Below are positions 34,196 to 42,843 of a DNA stretch of 64,000 nt, piece after piece. The stretch covers positions 620,001 through 684,000 of the forward strand of contig JAZIHH010000020.1 in the NCBI GenBank assembly GCA_036678685.1. The letters run 5' to 3'. Source of the DNA: JAZIHH01 sp036678685. Lineage in GTDB: Bacteria; Bacillota; UBA4882; UBA10575. Made by a program: the position numbers and the translations under genes. Positions within the stretch are counted from its first letter, which is position 1. Each line of letters starts with the position of its first letter. A model generated the notes under the pieces. It did no database searches and was not told where the DNA came from. It saw only the letters and a list, made by a program, of their open reading frames with translations.

Positions 34196-35107
34196 CTAAG
34201 GTTGAAGCTTTTCCACCCGCGGATGAAATGATAGATAATCGAGGTAATAGTCATAGTCGGCGGCGGTCAACTCTTCCGGCCGGCGCCCGGAGATCGCGAC
34301 CACCAGAGCGTCAAGGATATTGGTGGCAAAGGAACGTCCTCCCAGTTCCGGGCTGGCCGTCACCAGCCAGGAGGCGCCCCTCTCCACCAGCAATTGGCGG
34401 TCCTTTTCGGTCACGGTGTTGGTGATAATGATCTTGCCCACCAGGACCCGGGGCAGATATTTGCGGATATAGTGGAAATCACCGGCCAGGATTTCGGCTT
34501 CTTCCAGGTAACGGGTGGCTTTGTGGGAGGTGTCCGCTTTTTCCTGGGCCGAACCGGTAGGATACAAGACTTTGATTGGCAGCCGGCGGATCAGGGGTAA
34601 TAAGGCGACGGCCACCCGGTCCAGGGTGCGGAGGGAATAAAGGGGGATCGGCAATCCCAGGGCGAAGATGAGATCGCCAATCAGGAGACGGCATCCGGCG
34701 TTGACTAAAGATTTGGCCATCTCATACCGTTCCACCGCACTGACAATAACGGCTTTGCGCCCGGCGACTTTTTCTCCGGATTGTTCTTCAAAAATCTTAA
34801 CCAAGCGGCCTTCCAGAGAGTTTTTAATTCCCGCCCCGTCGACGACCGGTGTATGGCGGGCATTTTCCGCCAGGCGTTGCGCTTCACAGAGAACATAGCG
34901 GCGATCGGCGGCGTAAAGATAGAGGCTGATCCCGCCCAAACCTATGGCGTCCACCTTCCCGTCCAGTTCACGGATGAGGCGCATGGCGCGGCCGACGTCA
35001 CCGTCGGTTCCCAAGCGTTCCATTTCAATTTGCTCTCCTGCCACTTCAAAAGTGTATTTGTGGTTGCGGGTGGAGGAGCCCAGGCTGATACTGACGATCT
35101 TTTTCAT
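34196..35107 (-). CDS. Conserved protein of unknown function, 'quinate 5-dehydrogenase'-like label
   Basis: A 303-residue protein that I recognise only as a conserved Bacillota protein, often labelled quinate 5-dehydrogenase on weak grounds. It begins KKIVSISLGSSTRNHKY, has a glycine-rich segment DAIGLGGISLYLY, and a central AVIVSAVERYEMAKSLVNAG followed by LIGDLIFALGLPIPLYS. A later strand ALVVAISGRRPEELTAADY ends the fold. Cofactor-binding residues for a true dehydrogenase are not obvious. It is monocistronic, divergent from dgt, with its own promoter at 35194-35222. Function not assigned. Confidence 0.7.
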   Translation of the reverse strand: MKKIVSISLGSSTRNHKYTFEVAGEQIEMERLGTDGDVGRAMRLIRELDGKVDAIGLGGISLYLYAADRRYVLCEAQRLAENARHTPVVDGAGIKNSLEGRLVKIFEEQSGEKVAGRKAVIVSAVERYEMAKSLVNAGCRLLIGDLIFALGLPIPLYSLRTLDRVAVALLPLIRRLPIKVLYPTGSAQEKADTSHKATRYLEEAEILAGDFHYIRKYLPRVLVGKIIITNTVTEKDRQLLVERGASWLVTASPELGGRSFATNILDALVVAISGRRPEELTAADYDYYLDYLSFHPRVEKLQP

Positions 35108-35193
35108 GACCGGCTTGTCCCCTTTCCTTACAAGTGGATGCTTTGCACATTAAAGGAAAATACAGGATAAAATGAACATTAAATACGTTCTTA

Positions 35194-35222
35194 ATTATAG
35201 CACTTTTGCGGAATGAAAACAA
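35194..35222 (-). promoter_or_regulatory. Promoter of the conserved unknown gene
   Basis: On the minus strand, TTGTTT (35222-35217), a 17-base spacer ending in TGC, and a consensus TATAAT (35199-35194). The extended -10 makes this a strong vegetative promoter candidate 87 bases before the gene start. Confidence 0.6.
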
Positions 35223-35247
35223 ACTTAAAAATAAGGGGAGTGAAAGA

Positions 35248-36261
35248 TTGTTTGCCCGTTGGGAACAGGAGGAAGAAGAATACCGGTCTCTCGCCCCGGA
35301 AGCGATGAAGTCACGGGAATCGCGGGGGAGGCGTTTCCCGGAAGAAGAATGTCCTTTTCGCACCAGGTTTCAGCGGGACCGGGACCGGATCATCCATACC
35401 AAGGCTTTCCGGCGCTTGAAACATAAAACCCAGGTCTTTATTGCTCCGGAGGGAGATCACTACCGTACCCGCTTAACGCATACGCTGGAAGTGGCGCAGA
35501 TTGCCCGGACGATTGCCCGCCTCCTGCGGTTAAACGAGGATTTGACCGAAGCCATAGCCTTGGGCCATGATTTGGGCCATACCCCTTTTGGCCATGCCGG
35601 GGAGGAGGTTTTAAACCAGTTGGTGCCCGGGGGTTTTCGCCACCAGGAGCAGAGCCTGCGGGTGGTGGATTTGCTGGAGCCTTACCATATACCGGGCGCA
35701 GGCCTGAACCTCACCTGGGAAGTGCGGGACGGGATCAAAAATCATAGCGGCGCGGGGCGGCCGGCAACCCGCGAGGGAGAAGTCGTCCAGCTGGCCGACA
35801 GGATCGCCTATATCAACCATGATATAGACGATGCCATCCGGGCCGGTATTCTGCGCCGGGAAGACCTGCCCCGGAACTGTCTGGCGGTTTTGGGCGACAC
35901 CCATTCCCAGCGGATCAGCCGGATGATCCAGGACGTGGTCCGGACCAGTGCGGGCGGGGGAAAGATCCGGCTGAGTCCGGAAGTGGGCGAGGCTACGGAA
36001 AAACTCCGCCAATTCCTTTTTCAACACGTCTATACCGGTTCCGCGGCCAAGCAGGAAGAAGGAAAACTGCGGGAGTTTTTGGGCCGGTTATACTATTTCT
36101 ACCTGGAAAACCCGGACGAACTCCCGGTGATTTCCGGCGGGGAAAAGGAGCCCTTGGAGCGAAGGGCCGCCGATTACTTGGCCGGAATGACCGATCACTA
36201 TGCCATCGCCGATTTTCAACGGCGCTTTATTCCGAAGGTCTGGAGGGAATGGAACGGCTAG
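35248..36261 (+). CDS. dgt: Deoxyguanosinetriphosphate triphosphohydrolase-like protein
   Basis: A 337-residue HD-superfamily dNTPase of the dGTPase-like group. The N-terminal FRTRFQRDRDRIIHTKAFRR and KHKTQVFIAPEGDHYRTRL lead into the HD metal site RLTHTLEVAQIAR and GHDLGHTPFGHAGE, with the final Asp in LADRIAYINHDIDDAI. These enzymes hydrolyse dNTPs to nucleoside and tripolyphosphate, controlling the dNTP pool. TTG 35248 is chosen because GGGGAG lies seven bases before it. It precedes dnaG and sigA, the usual Bacillota macromolecular-synthesis order. Confidence 0.92.
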   Translation: MFARWEQEEEEYRSLAPEAMKSRESRGRRFPEEECPFRTRFQRDRDRIIHTKAFRRLKHKTQVFIAPEGDHYRTRLTHTLEVAQIARTIARLLRLNEDLTEAIALGHDLGHTPFGHAGEEVLNQLVPGGFRHQEQSLRVVDLLEPYHIPGAGLNLTWEVRDGIKNHSGAGRPATREGEVVQLADRIAYINHDIDDAIRAGILRREDLPRNCLAVLGDTHSQRISRMIQDVVRTSAGGGKIRLSPEVGEATEKLRQFLFQHVYTGSAAKQEEGKLREFLGRLYYFYLENPDELPVISGGEKEPLERRAADYLAGMTDHYAIADFQRRFIPKVWREWNG

Positions 36262-36379
36262 GGGCAAAAGGGCAATTTTTCGCCGAATTTCTGCGAAAAA
36301 AAGGAGAATTGAACAGGCGGGGAGAATATTCACTTAGACTGGACCGACTGGACCAGCCTTTATTTAAAGGTGAATTCAT

Positions 36380-38230
36380 ATGGACCGTTTAAAGCAGGAA
36401 GAATTTATTGAAGAAGTCAAGAGCAGAAACGATCTGGTCTCCGTGGCCGGAGAGTACGTCGCCTTGAAAAGAAGGGGAAACTCTCTGGTGGGACTTTGCC
36501 CCTTTCATCAAGAAAAAACTCCTTCTTTCACCGTCAGTCCGGAGAAACAGTTTTTTTACTGTTTTGGCTGCGGGGCGGGGGGAGATGTCATAGAGTTTGT
36601 CATGCGCCTGGAGAAACTGGCTTTTCCCGAGGCCTTGCAATGGCTGGCGGAACGGGCGGGCCTTCCTCTGCCGGAAAGGACGGCTCCGGCGGAGCAAAAA
36701 AAGGAAAAAGAACGCGAGTGGCTTTTCCGCCTTCACCGTCTGGCCGCCCTCTTTTACCGGAAAATCCTGACCGAACGGCCTTCGGGCCAAAAAGCCCTGG
36801 CTTATTTGGAAGAACGGGGGATTAAACCCCGGACGGCCGAGAGGTTTTTTCTGGGTTACGCCCCGGATTCCTGGACCGGGCTGGTGGAGTTGTTGCAGAA
36901 AAAAAAGATTCCGCTGGCCATGGCGGAAAAGGCCGGTTTGGTTATCCGGGGGGAGCGGGGCTATTACGACCGGTTCCGGGACCGTCTGCTTTTTCCCATC
37001 ATGACCCCGCAGGGGCGGGTGGCCGCTTTTGGCGGGCGTCTTTTGGGGGAAGGCGTTCCCAAGTACCTTAACTCCCCGGAAACACCGCTTTTTAGTAAAG
37101 GACGGTATCTGTACGGACTGTCCCAGGCCAAAGAGGCCATCCGGCGGGAACATACGGCAGTGATTGTTGAAGGTTATATGGATGTGCTCCAGGCGCACCA
37201 GGCCGGTCTGGAACATGTGGTGGCCGCTTTGGGAACAGCCCTCACCAGGGAACAGGCAAGGGCCCTCCGGCGTTATACCGATCGCGTGGTGATCGCTTTT
37301 GACGCCGATGCCGCCGGCCGGGCGGCCGCTCTGCGCGGGCTGGATATTTTAAAGGCCTACGGGATTCAGGTGCGGGTGGCGGTCCTGCCTGCCGGCGAGG
37401 ATCCCGATTCCCTTCTGAAAAAAGAAGGGCCCGAGGTTTTCCGGCAGCTGCTGGCGGAGAGCAAGGATCTTTTCCTGTTTAAACTGGATTGCCTCCTGGC
37501 GGAGAAAGAACCCGCCTCGCCGGAGGCAAAGGCGCAGGCGGTAAAGGAAGTGCTTCCGCTTCTGGCCGAAGTGGAGAATATGGTGGCGCGCGCGGAATAC
37601 ATCAAAGAAATTGCCTCCCGGTTCAGCGTTTCCGAAGAGGCCGTTTACGGAGAATGGCGTCATTACTGGTTTAATTTAAGGAAAAAGAAGCAACGTTTGG
37701 ATATAAAACCGGCGTCGAGGAATACTATTGATAATAATTACGGTTCTTTTTCCCGTAGAGCAGGGGATGCGCCGGAGAGGAAGACGCTTCCTCACCCGGA
37801 AAGGGAAGTTTTACGCTTGTGTTTGCAGGAAAAAAAGAATTTAGAGCGAATAAAAGAAGCGTTATCCGGGATAGAATGGACAGTTGAGGAATATAAAGTA
37901 TTGTTTATGCATCTTGTGCAGTTGAACCGGGAGGAGGAAAGTTGGCCGCCGCCTGCTACCCTACTGCCTCCCGGTCTTCGTTCTTTATACACGGAACTTC
38001 TGGCGGAAAATGAGCTTGCCCTGCCGCCCGGGGATCTCGAGGCCTGTTGCCGCCGGTTGCGCCAGCTTCACCTGAGCCGGGAAATCCGGCAGATTCAGCA
38101 GGAAGTGGCCGCCGCGGCAGAGCACGGGGCAGGGGAAGACTCCGGGCAACTCCAGGAGAAGCTGGCCTTATTAAACGAACTGCACCGGCGTTTTCGGGAA
38201 GAATTCCCTTCGTTCTCAGGGTTGATATAA
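36380..38230 (+). CDS. dnaG: DNA primase
   Basis: A 616-residue DnaG. The N-terminal CHC2 zinc finger (LCPFHQEKTPSF then FYCFGCGAGGDV), the catalytic core with RLLFPIMTPQGRVAAFGGR, and the TOPRIM metal-binding motifs (VIVEGYMDVLQAHQAG; VVIAFDADAAGRAAALRG) are complete, followed by a helical C-terminal domain that contacts the DnaB helicase. It synthesises RNA primers for replication. A GGTG ribosome site lies eight bases before the ATG. It is followed 51 bases later by sigA, as in Bacillus. Confidence 0.97.
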   Translation: MDRLKQEEFIEEVKSRNDLVSVAGEYVALKRRGNSLVGLCPFHQEKTPSFTVSPEKQFFYCFGCGAGGDVIEFVMRLEKLAFPEALQWLAERAGLPLPERTAPAEQKKEKEREWLFRLHRLAALFYRKILTERPSGQKALAYLEERGIKPRTAERFFLGYAPDSWTGLVELLQKKKIPLAMAEKAGLVIRGERGYYDRFRDRLLFPIMTPQGRVAAFGGRLLGEGVPKYLNSPETPLFSKGRYLYGLSQAKEAIRREHTAVIVEGYMDVLQAHQAGLEHVVAALGTALTREQARALRRYTDRVVIAFDADAAGRAAALRGLDILKAYGIQVRVAVLPAGEDPDSLLKKEGPEVFRQLLAESKDLFLFKLDCLLAEKEPASPEAKAQAVKEVLPLLAEVENMVARAEYIKEIASRFSVSEEAVYGEWRHYWFNLRKKKQRLDIKPASRNTIDNNYGSFSRRAGDAPERKTLPHPEREVLRLCLQEKKNLERIKEALSGIEWTVEEYKVLFMHLVQLNREEESWPPPATLLPPGLRSLYTELLAENELALPPGDLEACCRRLRQLHLSREIRQIQQEVAAAAEHGAGEDSGQLQEKLALLNELHRRFREEFPSFSGLI

Positions 38231-38281
38231 ATATTAACGGGGAAAGTAATTGTCCGGTTTTCCGGGAAGGATGATCAACGA

Positions 38282-39451
38282 GTGAGCAGAGAAAAAGAGA
38301 AAGACTTAAAAAATCAAGAAGCTCAGACCGGCAATAAAGAAGAAAAGGCAAAAAACGACGACAAGGAAGCCCGCAAAGCGGCCCGTCTGAAAGAACTCAT
38401 TGCCCGCGGCCGGCGCAAAGGCATGGTCTCCTATAAGGAAATCATGAATGCCTTTGAGCAGATTGATCTTTCTCCCGAGGAGATTGAGGAGATCTATGAG
38501 GTCTTGACCGGAGCCGGCCTGGAGATCAATACGGATACGGATGAAGAAGATGTGGGGCCGGAAGACATAAAAGAAGAAGGGGAAGAAGATCCCGACCTCG
38601 ACCTTTCCATCCCGGAAGGAATCGCCCTTGACGACCCGGTACGGATGTACTTAAAAGAGATCGGAAGGGTGCCGCTGCTTACTCCCGAAGAAGAACTGGA
38701 ACTGGCGAAGCGGGCCCAGGAAGGAGACGAGGCGGCCAAACGGCGGCTGGCCGAAGCCAACCTGCGGTTGGTGGTGAGTATTGCCAAGCGGTATGTGGGC
38801 CGGGGGATGCTCTTTCTGGACCTGATTCAAGAAGGAAATCTCGGTCTGATTAAAGCGGTGGAGAAATTCGATTATAATAAAGGTTTTAAATTCAGTACTT
38901 ATGCCACCTGGTGGATAAGGCAGGCCATTACCAGGGCCATCGCCGACCAGGCGCGAACCATCCGTATTCCCGTTCATATGGTGGAGACCATTAATAAACT
39001 GATCCGGGTGTCACGCCAGTTGTTACAGACTTTGGGACGGGATCCAACCGCCGAAGAGATTGCCGAAGAAATGGATCTGCCGGTCGAGCGGGTACGGGAG
39101 ATTATAAAGATTGCCCAAGAACCGGTCTCTCTGGAGACCCCCATCGGTGAAGAGGAAGACAGCCACTTGGGAGATTTTATTGAAGATCAAGAAGCACCCG
39201 CACCGTCGGAAGCCGCTTCGTTCCGGTTGTTCACCGAGCAACTGGAAGGGGTTTTGAATACTCTTACCTCGCGGGAAGAAAAAGTCCTCCGCCTGCGCTT
39301 CGGCCTGGAAGACGGCCGGGCCAGAACCCTGGAGGAAGTGGGACAGGTTTTTGGCGTGACGAGGGAAAGAATACGGCAGATTGAAGCCAAGGCCCTGCGG
39401 AAGTTACGCCATCCCAGCCGCAGCAAAAAGCTGAAAGATTTTTTGGAATAA
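38282..39451 (+). CDS. sigA: RNA polymerase housekeeping sigma factor SigA
   Basis: A 389-residue group 1 sigma-70. An N-terminal region 1.1 (LKELIARGRRKGMVSYKEI) and acidic linker precede region 1.2 (DDPVRMYLKEIGRVPLLT), region 2 (ANLRLVVSIAKRYVGRG; FKFSTYATWWIRQAITRAIA), region 3 (RIPVHMVETINKLIRVSR) and region 4 (TLEEVGQVFGVTRERIRQIE). It directs the polymerase to TTGACA/TATAAT promoters such as those found in this window. The GTG start is preceded by GGGAAGG at a rather long distance of eleven bases. Confidence 0.97.
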   Translation: MSREKEKDLKNQEAQTGNKEEKAKNDDKEARKAARLKELIARGRRKGMVSYKEIMNAFEQIDLSPEEIEEIYEVLTGAGLEINTDTDEEDVGPEDIKEEGEEDPDLDLSIPEGIALDDPVRMYLKEIGRVPLLTPEEELELAKRAQEGDEAAKRRLAEANLRLVVSIAKRYVGRGMLFLDLIQEGNLGLIKAVEKFDYNKGFKFSTYATWWIRQAITRAIADQARTIRIPVHMVETINKLIRVSRQLLQTLGRDPTAEEIAEEMDLPVERVREIIKIAQEPVSLETPIGEEEDSHLGDFIEDQEAPAPSEAASFRLFTEQLEGVLNTLTSREEKVLRLRFGLEDGRARTLEEVGQVFGVTRERIRQIEAKALRKLRHPSRSKKLKDFLE

Positions 39452-39466
39452 TTTCAGAAACAGGGC

Positions 39467-39495
39467 TTGACTTAGGCGGCGAAAGGATGTAAAAT
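39467..39495 (+). promoter_or_regulatory. Promoter of the tRNA-Asn/tRNA-CAT pair
   Basis: TTGACT (39467-39472), a 17-base spacer and TAAAAT (39490-39495), 16 bases before the tRNA-Asn 5' end. Near-consensus for the vegetative sigma factor. Confidence 0.75.
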
Positions 39496-39511
39496 AAGAT
39501 ATGAGCAACGC

Positions 39512-39587
39512 TCCTCGATAGCTCAACGGGTAGAGCACCCGGCTGTTAACCGGGTGGTTGCTGGTTCGAATCCAGCTCGAGGAGCCA
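39512..39587 (+). tRNA. tRNA-Asn (GTT)
   Basis: A complete cloverleaf: acceptor TCCTCGA pairs with TCGAGGA, D-arm GCTCAACGGGTAGAGC, anticodon stem-loop CCCGGCTGTTAACCGGG with GTT, T-arm with GGTTCGAATCC, discriminator G and encoded CCA. Confidence 0.97.
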
Positions 39588-39599
39588 TTTTTCATATCT

Positions 39600-39674
39600 G
39601 GGCCCATAGCTCAGCGGTAGAGCTGTCGGCTCATAACCGATTGGTCCCTGGTTCGAATCCAGGTGGGCCCACCA
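39600..39674 (+). tRNA. tRNA with CAT anticodon (elongator Met or Ile2)
   Basis: Acceptor GGGCCCA pairs with TGGGCCC, D-arm GCTCAGCGGTAGAGC, anticodon loop CTCATAA, T-arm GGTTCGAATCC, discriminator A and encoded CCA. It is not an initiator (first pair is G-C and no GGG/CCC in the anticodon stem). Whether it is tRNA-Met or tRNA-Ile2 (with lysidine) cannot be settled by eye. Confidence 0.95.
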
Positions 39675-39683
39675 GCAAACACC

Positions 39684-39706
39684 AATGGCGAAAGCCATTT
39701 TTTTTT
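39684..39706 (+). terminator. Terminator of the tRNA operon
   Basis: AATGGC (39684-39689), GAAA tetraloop, GCCATT (39694-39699), followed by a run of nine T from 39698. Ends ten bases after the second tRNA. Confidence 0.92.
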
Positions 39707-39949
39707 GCCAATTTTTTAATTGTTTTCCTGCGAAATATAGACCGCCGGTTTGGAATAAAATTATAAAAAAAAAAAGACCAGTCCAGCGGGATAGAATAAA
39801 ATACCATGAAATAATTCTTCCGAAAGCAGGAAAATGGAGAACCGATCTAGAAATCTAGAAAGAAGTCTTAATCCTCCCGTCTTGGGGCGCGGGCCTGAGC
39901 AACCTCCGGACGGGCGTGGTAAATCCGATGTTAAAAGGTTGAGGAAGTT

Positions 39950-41074
39950 ATGCCGTCGGTAAAAGAAATTGCATCGGTACTGGAAGAATTGGCCCCTTGC
40001 GCGCTGGCGGAGAGCGGCGACAACGTCGGGTTGCTGGTTGGCCGGGCGGAACAAGAGATTGATGCTGTTTTGCTGGCTCTGGACCTTACGGAAGAAGTGG
40101 TGGATGAAGCGGTAGAGCTGGGAGCCGGCCTGATTATTACTCATCACCCGCCCATTTACAAACCCCTGACGAATTTACGTTTGGACCGCCCGGCAGGAGC
40201 GCTCTGGGAAAAGCTGATCAAAAACGGGGTTTCCGTTTATACACTGCATACCAACTATGACCGTGCTCCCGAGGGACTTAACGAGTATTTGGCCCGGTTG
40301 CTGAACCTGGTCAAACCTGTTCCGGTCGAGCAAAAAGCCGAAAAATTCTTAAAACTGGTGGTTTTTTTGCCCCGGGGCTACGAAGATATAATAATGGAGG
40401 CTCTGGCTCAGGCGGGGGCGGGGTGGATCGGCAATTACAGTCATTGTACGTTTCAAACGGGGGGAACCGGTACTTTTCTTCCCCGGGAAGGCACCAATCC
40501 TTTTCAGGGGGAAACAGGCAAACTGGAACGGGTGGAGGAGATACGACTGGAAACTATCTTCCCGGCCAGGCTGGAAAGGAAAATTGTCCGGGCTTTACTG
40601 GCCGTGCACCCGTATGAAGAGGTCGCCTACGATTTATATCCCGTGGTCCAGGCTACCGGAAAGACCGGTTTGGGCCGCATCGGGAACCTTCCCCGGGAAA
40701 TGTCCTGGGAAGAATTTCTGGCCAAAGTGAAGGAACTGTTCTCCTCCTCTTATCTCAGGTACGGGGGATACAAAAACGACAAAGTGAAGAGGATTGCTGT
40801 TCTCGGCGGGAAGGGCGGAAAATATCTCCGGCAGGTAAAAGAGATGGGCGCCGAGGTGTTTATCACTGCCGACCTTGGTTACCATGATTTTCTTACCGCA
40901 AGAGAAATGGGGTTGACGCTGGTCGATCCCGGTCATCATATCATGGAATCCCGGGGACTGGTCCAGATCCGGGAGTATCTGGCCGCTAAATTCCCCGGGG
41001 AATTTGAGTCCCGGATTTTTATCAGCCGGAGACAAATCGATCCCTACGACCTGGAGGAAGAGAAGGAGGTTTAA
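39950..41074 (+). CDS. Nif3-like dinuclear metal-centre protein (YqfO type)
   Basis: A 374-residue Nif3/NGG1-interacting-factor family protein. Metal-binding segments: AESGDNVGLLVG, LIITHHPPIYKP and VYTLHTNYDRAPEGLNEYL near the N-terminus; AVLGGKGGKYLRQVKEMGAEVFITADLGYHDFLTARE and GHHIMESRG near the C-terminus. A PII-like insertion (about 130-230) is typical of the longer Bacillus YqfO. It forms a hexameric toroid with two-metal sites; proposed as a GTP cyclohydrolase-type hydrolase, but the true role is unsettled. Start preceded by GAGGAAG. It heads an operon with two zinc-ribbon proteins. Confidence 0.92.
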   Translation: MPSVKEIASVLEELAPCALAESGDNVGLLVGRAEQEIDAVLLALDLTEEVVDEAVELGAGLIITHHPPIYKPLTNLRLDRPAGALWEKLIKNGVSVYTLHTNYDRAPEGLNEYLARLLNLVKPVPVEQKAEKFLKLVVFLPRGYEDIIMEALAQAGAGWIGNYSHCTFQTGGTGTFLPREGTNPFQGETGKLERVEEIRLETIFPARLERKIVRALLAVHPYEEVAYDLYPVVQATGKTGLGRIGNLPREMSWEEFLAKVKELFSSSYLRYGGYKNDKVKRIAVLGGKGGKYLRQVKEMGAEVFITADLGYHDFLTAREMGLTLVDPGHHIMESRGLVQIREYLAAKFPGEFESRIFISRRQIDPYDLEEEKEV

Positions 41075-41076
41075 TA

Positions 41077-41259
41077 ATGGGGAAGAAGTGCGAGATTTGT
41101 GGTAAGGTGATCCCTGACGAACGCATCGAGGCCTTGCCGGAGACCAAGAGATGCGTCAAGTGCGCACGGGAGAAGGGATCCGACATCGTAGCCCGCAGGT
41201 CGGAAATTGGCATGGATATTGATACCTACAAAGATCTGCTGGGAGCAATCCGGAGTTAG
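41077..41259 (+). CDS. Small TraR/DksA-like C4 zinc-finger protein
   Basis: A 60-residue protein with a four-cysteine zinc ribbon (CEICGKVIPDER and KRCVKCA), as at the C-terminus of TraR/DksA proteins, but without the long coiled coil. It is two bases after the Nif3 gene, with AGAAGGAGG just before the start. Its role is unknown; it may bind RNA polymerase or nucleic acid. Confidence 0.8.
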   Translation: MGKKCEICGKVIPDERIEALPETKRCVKCAREKGSDIVARRSEIGMDIDTYKDLLGAIRS

Positions 41260-41273
41260 ACGGGGTTGATTTG

Positions 41274-42008
41274 ATGGCGGAAAACCGGGAACTGATTTTA
41301 TTGTATCAATACCAAAAGGTATGCCGGCGCCGGGCGGATGTCACAAAAAGACTGGCGGAGTTGTTTTCCGATCCTGCCTTGGAACTGCTCTCCAAACACT
41401 TGACGGCCTTGGAGGAGAAAATGGCCTCATCTTCGGAGGCCATTTCTTGTTTACGGAAAAACATAAAAAAACTGGAGGGAGACCGGGCGGCCATTGCTTA
41501 TCACCGGAAACAATCAGAAGAAGAGTTGTACGGGGGAAGAATCACTTCGCCCAAGGAATTAACGCAGTTGGAGAGGAAAATCGAAGAATACCGGCAGGCG
41601 GAAGGGAAGGTAGAAGAAGAGCTTCTCCAGGCCATGTATGGCCTGGAAGAAAAGGAAAAGGAATTAAACGATCTCCAGAGCGAACACGCCAGGGTTAAAC
41701 GGAAACTGGAGACGCGGAAAAAAGAATGGCTGGCGGAAAAGGAGACCTTGGAGGCTGAGAAGGAAACCCTGGAAAAGGAAGAAAAACGCCTGGCGGCACT
41801 CCTGCCCCCGGTTCTGAAGACCAGGTTTGAGCGGTTAAAAGTGGCGCTCCAAGGAATAGTGGTGGCGCCGGTCAAGGATAAGACCTGCGGGGTCTGCCAT
41901 GTGCTTCTTTCTTCCGGGATCTTGGAAAAGGCGCGCAAGGGGGGGCTTTCTCCGCCGGCTTGCGAAAATTGCGGCCGTTTGCTGATTATGGTGGAAGAAG
42001 AGAATTAA
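41274..42008 (+). CDS. Coiled-coil protein with C4-type zinc ribbon (zf-RING_7)
   Basis: A 244-residue protein made of a long heptad-rich coiled coil (about 15-195, very rich in Glu, Lys and Leu) and a C-terminal zinc ribbon with TCGVCHVLLSSG and CENCGRLLIM. The KTCGVCH... CENCG pattern defines a widespread bacterial family that usually follows nif3, exactly as here. Proposed to be a scaffold or nucleic-acid-binding factor; function unproven. ATG 41274 is preferred over TTG 41271. Confidence 0.85.
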   Translation: MAENRELILLYQYQKVCRRRADVTKRLAELFSDPALELLSKHLTALEEKMASSSEAISCLRKNIKKLEGDRAAIAYHRKQSEEELYGGRITSPKELTQLERKIEEYRQAEGKVEEELLQAMYGLEEKEKELNDLQSEHARVKRKLETRKKEWLAEKETLEAEKETLEKEEKRLAALLPPVLKTRFERLKVALQGIVVAPVKDKTCGVCHVLLSSGILEKARKGGLSPPACENCGRLLIMVEEEN

Positions 42009-42039
42009 GGGGCATGATCTTGGATAGGAGGATTAGACG

Positions 42040-42735
42040 GTGCGGCGTTTTGTTCAGGAACTAAAATACTTTTTGTACAAGGATTTTATTCCGGTCACCA
42101 AAGGGTTGATTTTGGCGGGAGTAATAACCCTCTTTCTCTCCTTGTTTTACCGGCCGTTCTTCGACCTGCTTTCTCTGTCGTCGGCCACCCTTTCCCGTTA
42201 TCCCTGGACAATAATCACCTATCCCTTGGCCAATCAGGGAATCTCTCTGATTTTTGCCGCTTTATGGCTGTGGTTTACCGGTGGCAGCCTGGAACGGACC
42301 TGGGGAAGTTTGACCTATGGGATTTTCCTTTTTCTCGTGACCCTGGTCACCGGGTTGTTAATAATGCTGGTATCTTGGGTGTTTGTTCCCCTGCCGGTCA
42401 AGGCGGCCGGGTTTTGGCTTCCTCTTACCAGTCTGACCTGGGCGTGGGCGGAGATTTTTCGCGACCGGGAACTCCTGTTTTGGGGGCTAATTCCCGTCAA
42501 GTCGCAGTGGCTGGCCTGGATTTTGGCGGCCATGACTTTTTTCAGTTATTCCCACTACCATTTCTTGTTGGGCGCGGCTTCGCTCAGCGGCATCGGCGTG
42601 GTCTATCTTTTTTGCGGCCGGGGCCCGTTCTCCCGGGGTTTCCGCTATTGGCTGTGGCAGAGGGGGTTCTCGGTTAAGGGGTGGACCGACCGTTTCCGGA
42701 AGAAAGAAAAAAACCATTTACGAAGGGTGAAATAG
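42040..42735 (+). CDS. Rhomboid-like membrane protein lacking catalytic residues
   Basis: A 231-residue protein with about six membrane helices. The segment ISLIFAALWLWFTGGSLERT followed by WGSLTYGIFLFLVTL matches the L1 loop/helix 2-3 region of rhomboid proteases. However, the GxSG serine motif is absent (the position reads LPLTSLTWAWAE), so it is probably a non-proteolytic rhomboid-fold protein. A basic tail (RFRKKEKNHLRR) is cytoplasmic. GTG start with AGGAGG eight bases upstream; followed by a terminator. Function unknown. Confidence 0.7.
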   Translation: MRRFVQELKYFLYKDFIPVTKGLILAGVITLFLSLFYRPFFDLLSLSSATLSRYPWTIITYPLANQGISLIFAALWLWFTGGSLERTWGSLTYGIFLFLVTLVTGLLIMLVSWVFVPLPVKAAGFWLPLTSLTWAWAEIFRDRELLFWGLIPVKSQWLAWILAAMTFFSYSHYHFLLGAASLSGIGVVYLFCGRGPFSRGFRYWLWQRGFSVKGWTDRFRKKEKNHLRRVK

Positions 42736-42743
42736 AAAAAGAG

Positions 42744-42770
42744 AAGGACCGGCCTGGACCGGTCCTTTTT
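42744..42770 (+). terminator. Terminator after the rhomboid-like gene
   Basis: A 9-bp stem AAGGACCGG/CCGGTCCTT with CCTGGA loop followed by Ts; ends the nif3 operon. Confidence 0.9.
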
Positions 42771-42843
42771 AACCGGAACCGCCATAGGGCGCCCGTCATG
42801 GGCCCCGGCGAACCGGTGAAAGTCGTTCATTGACCCGCCGCCT

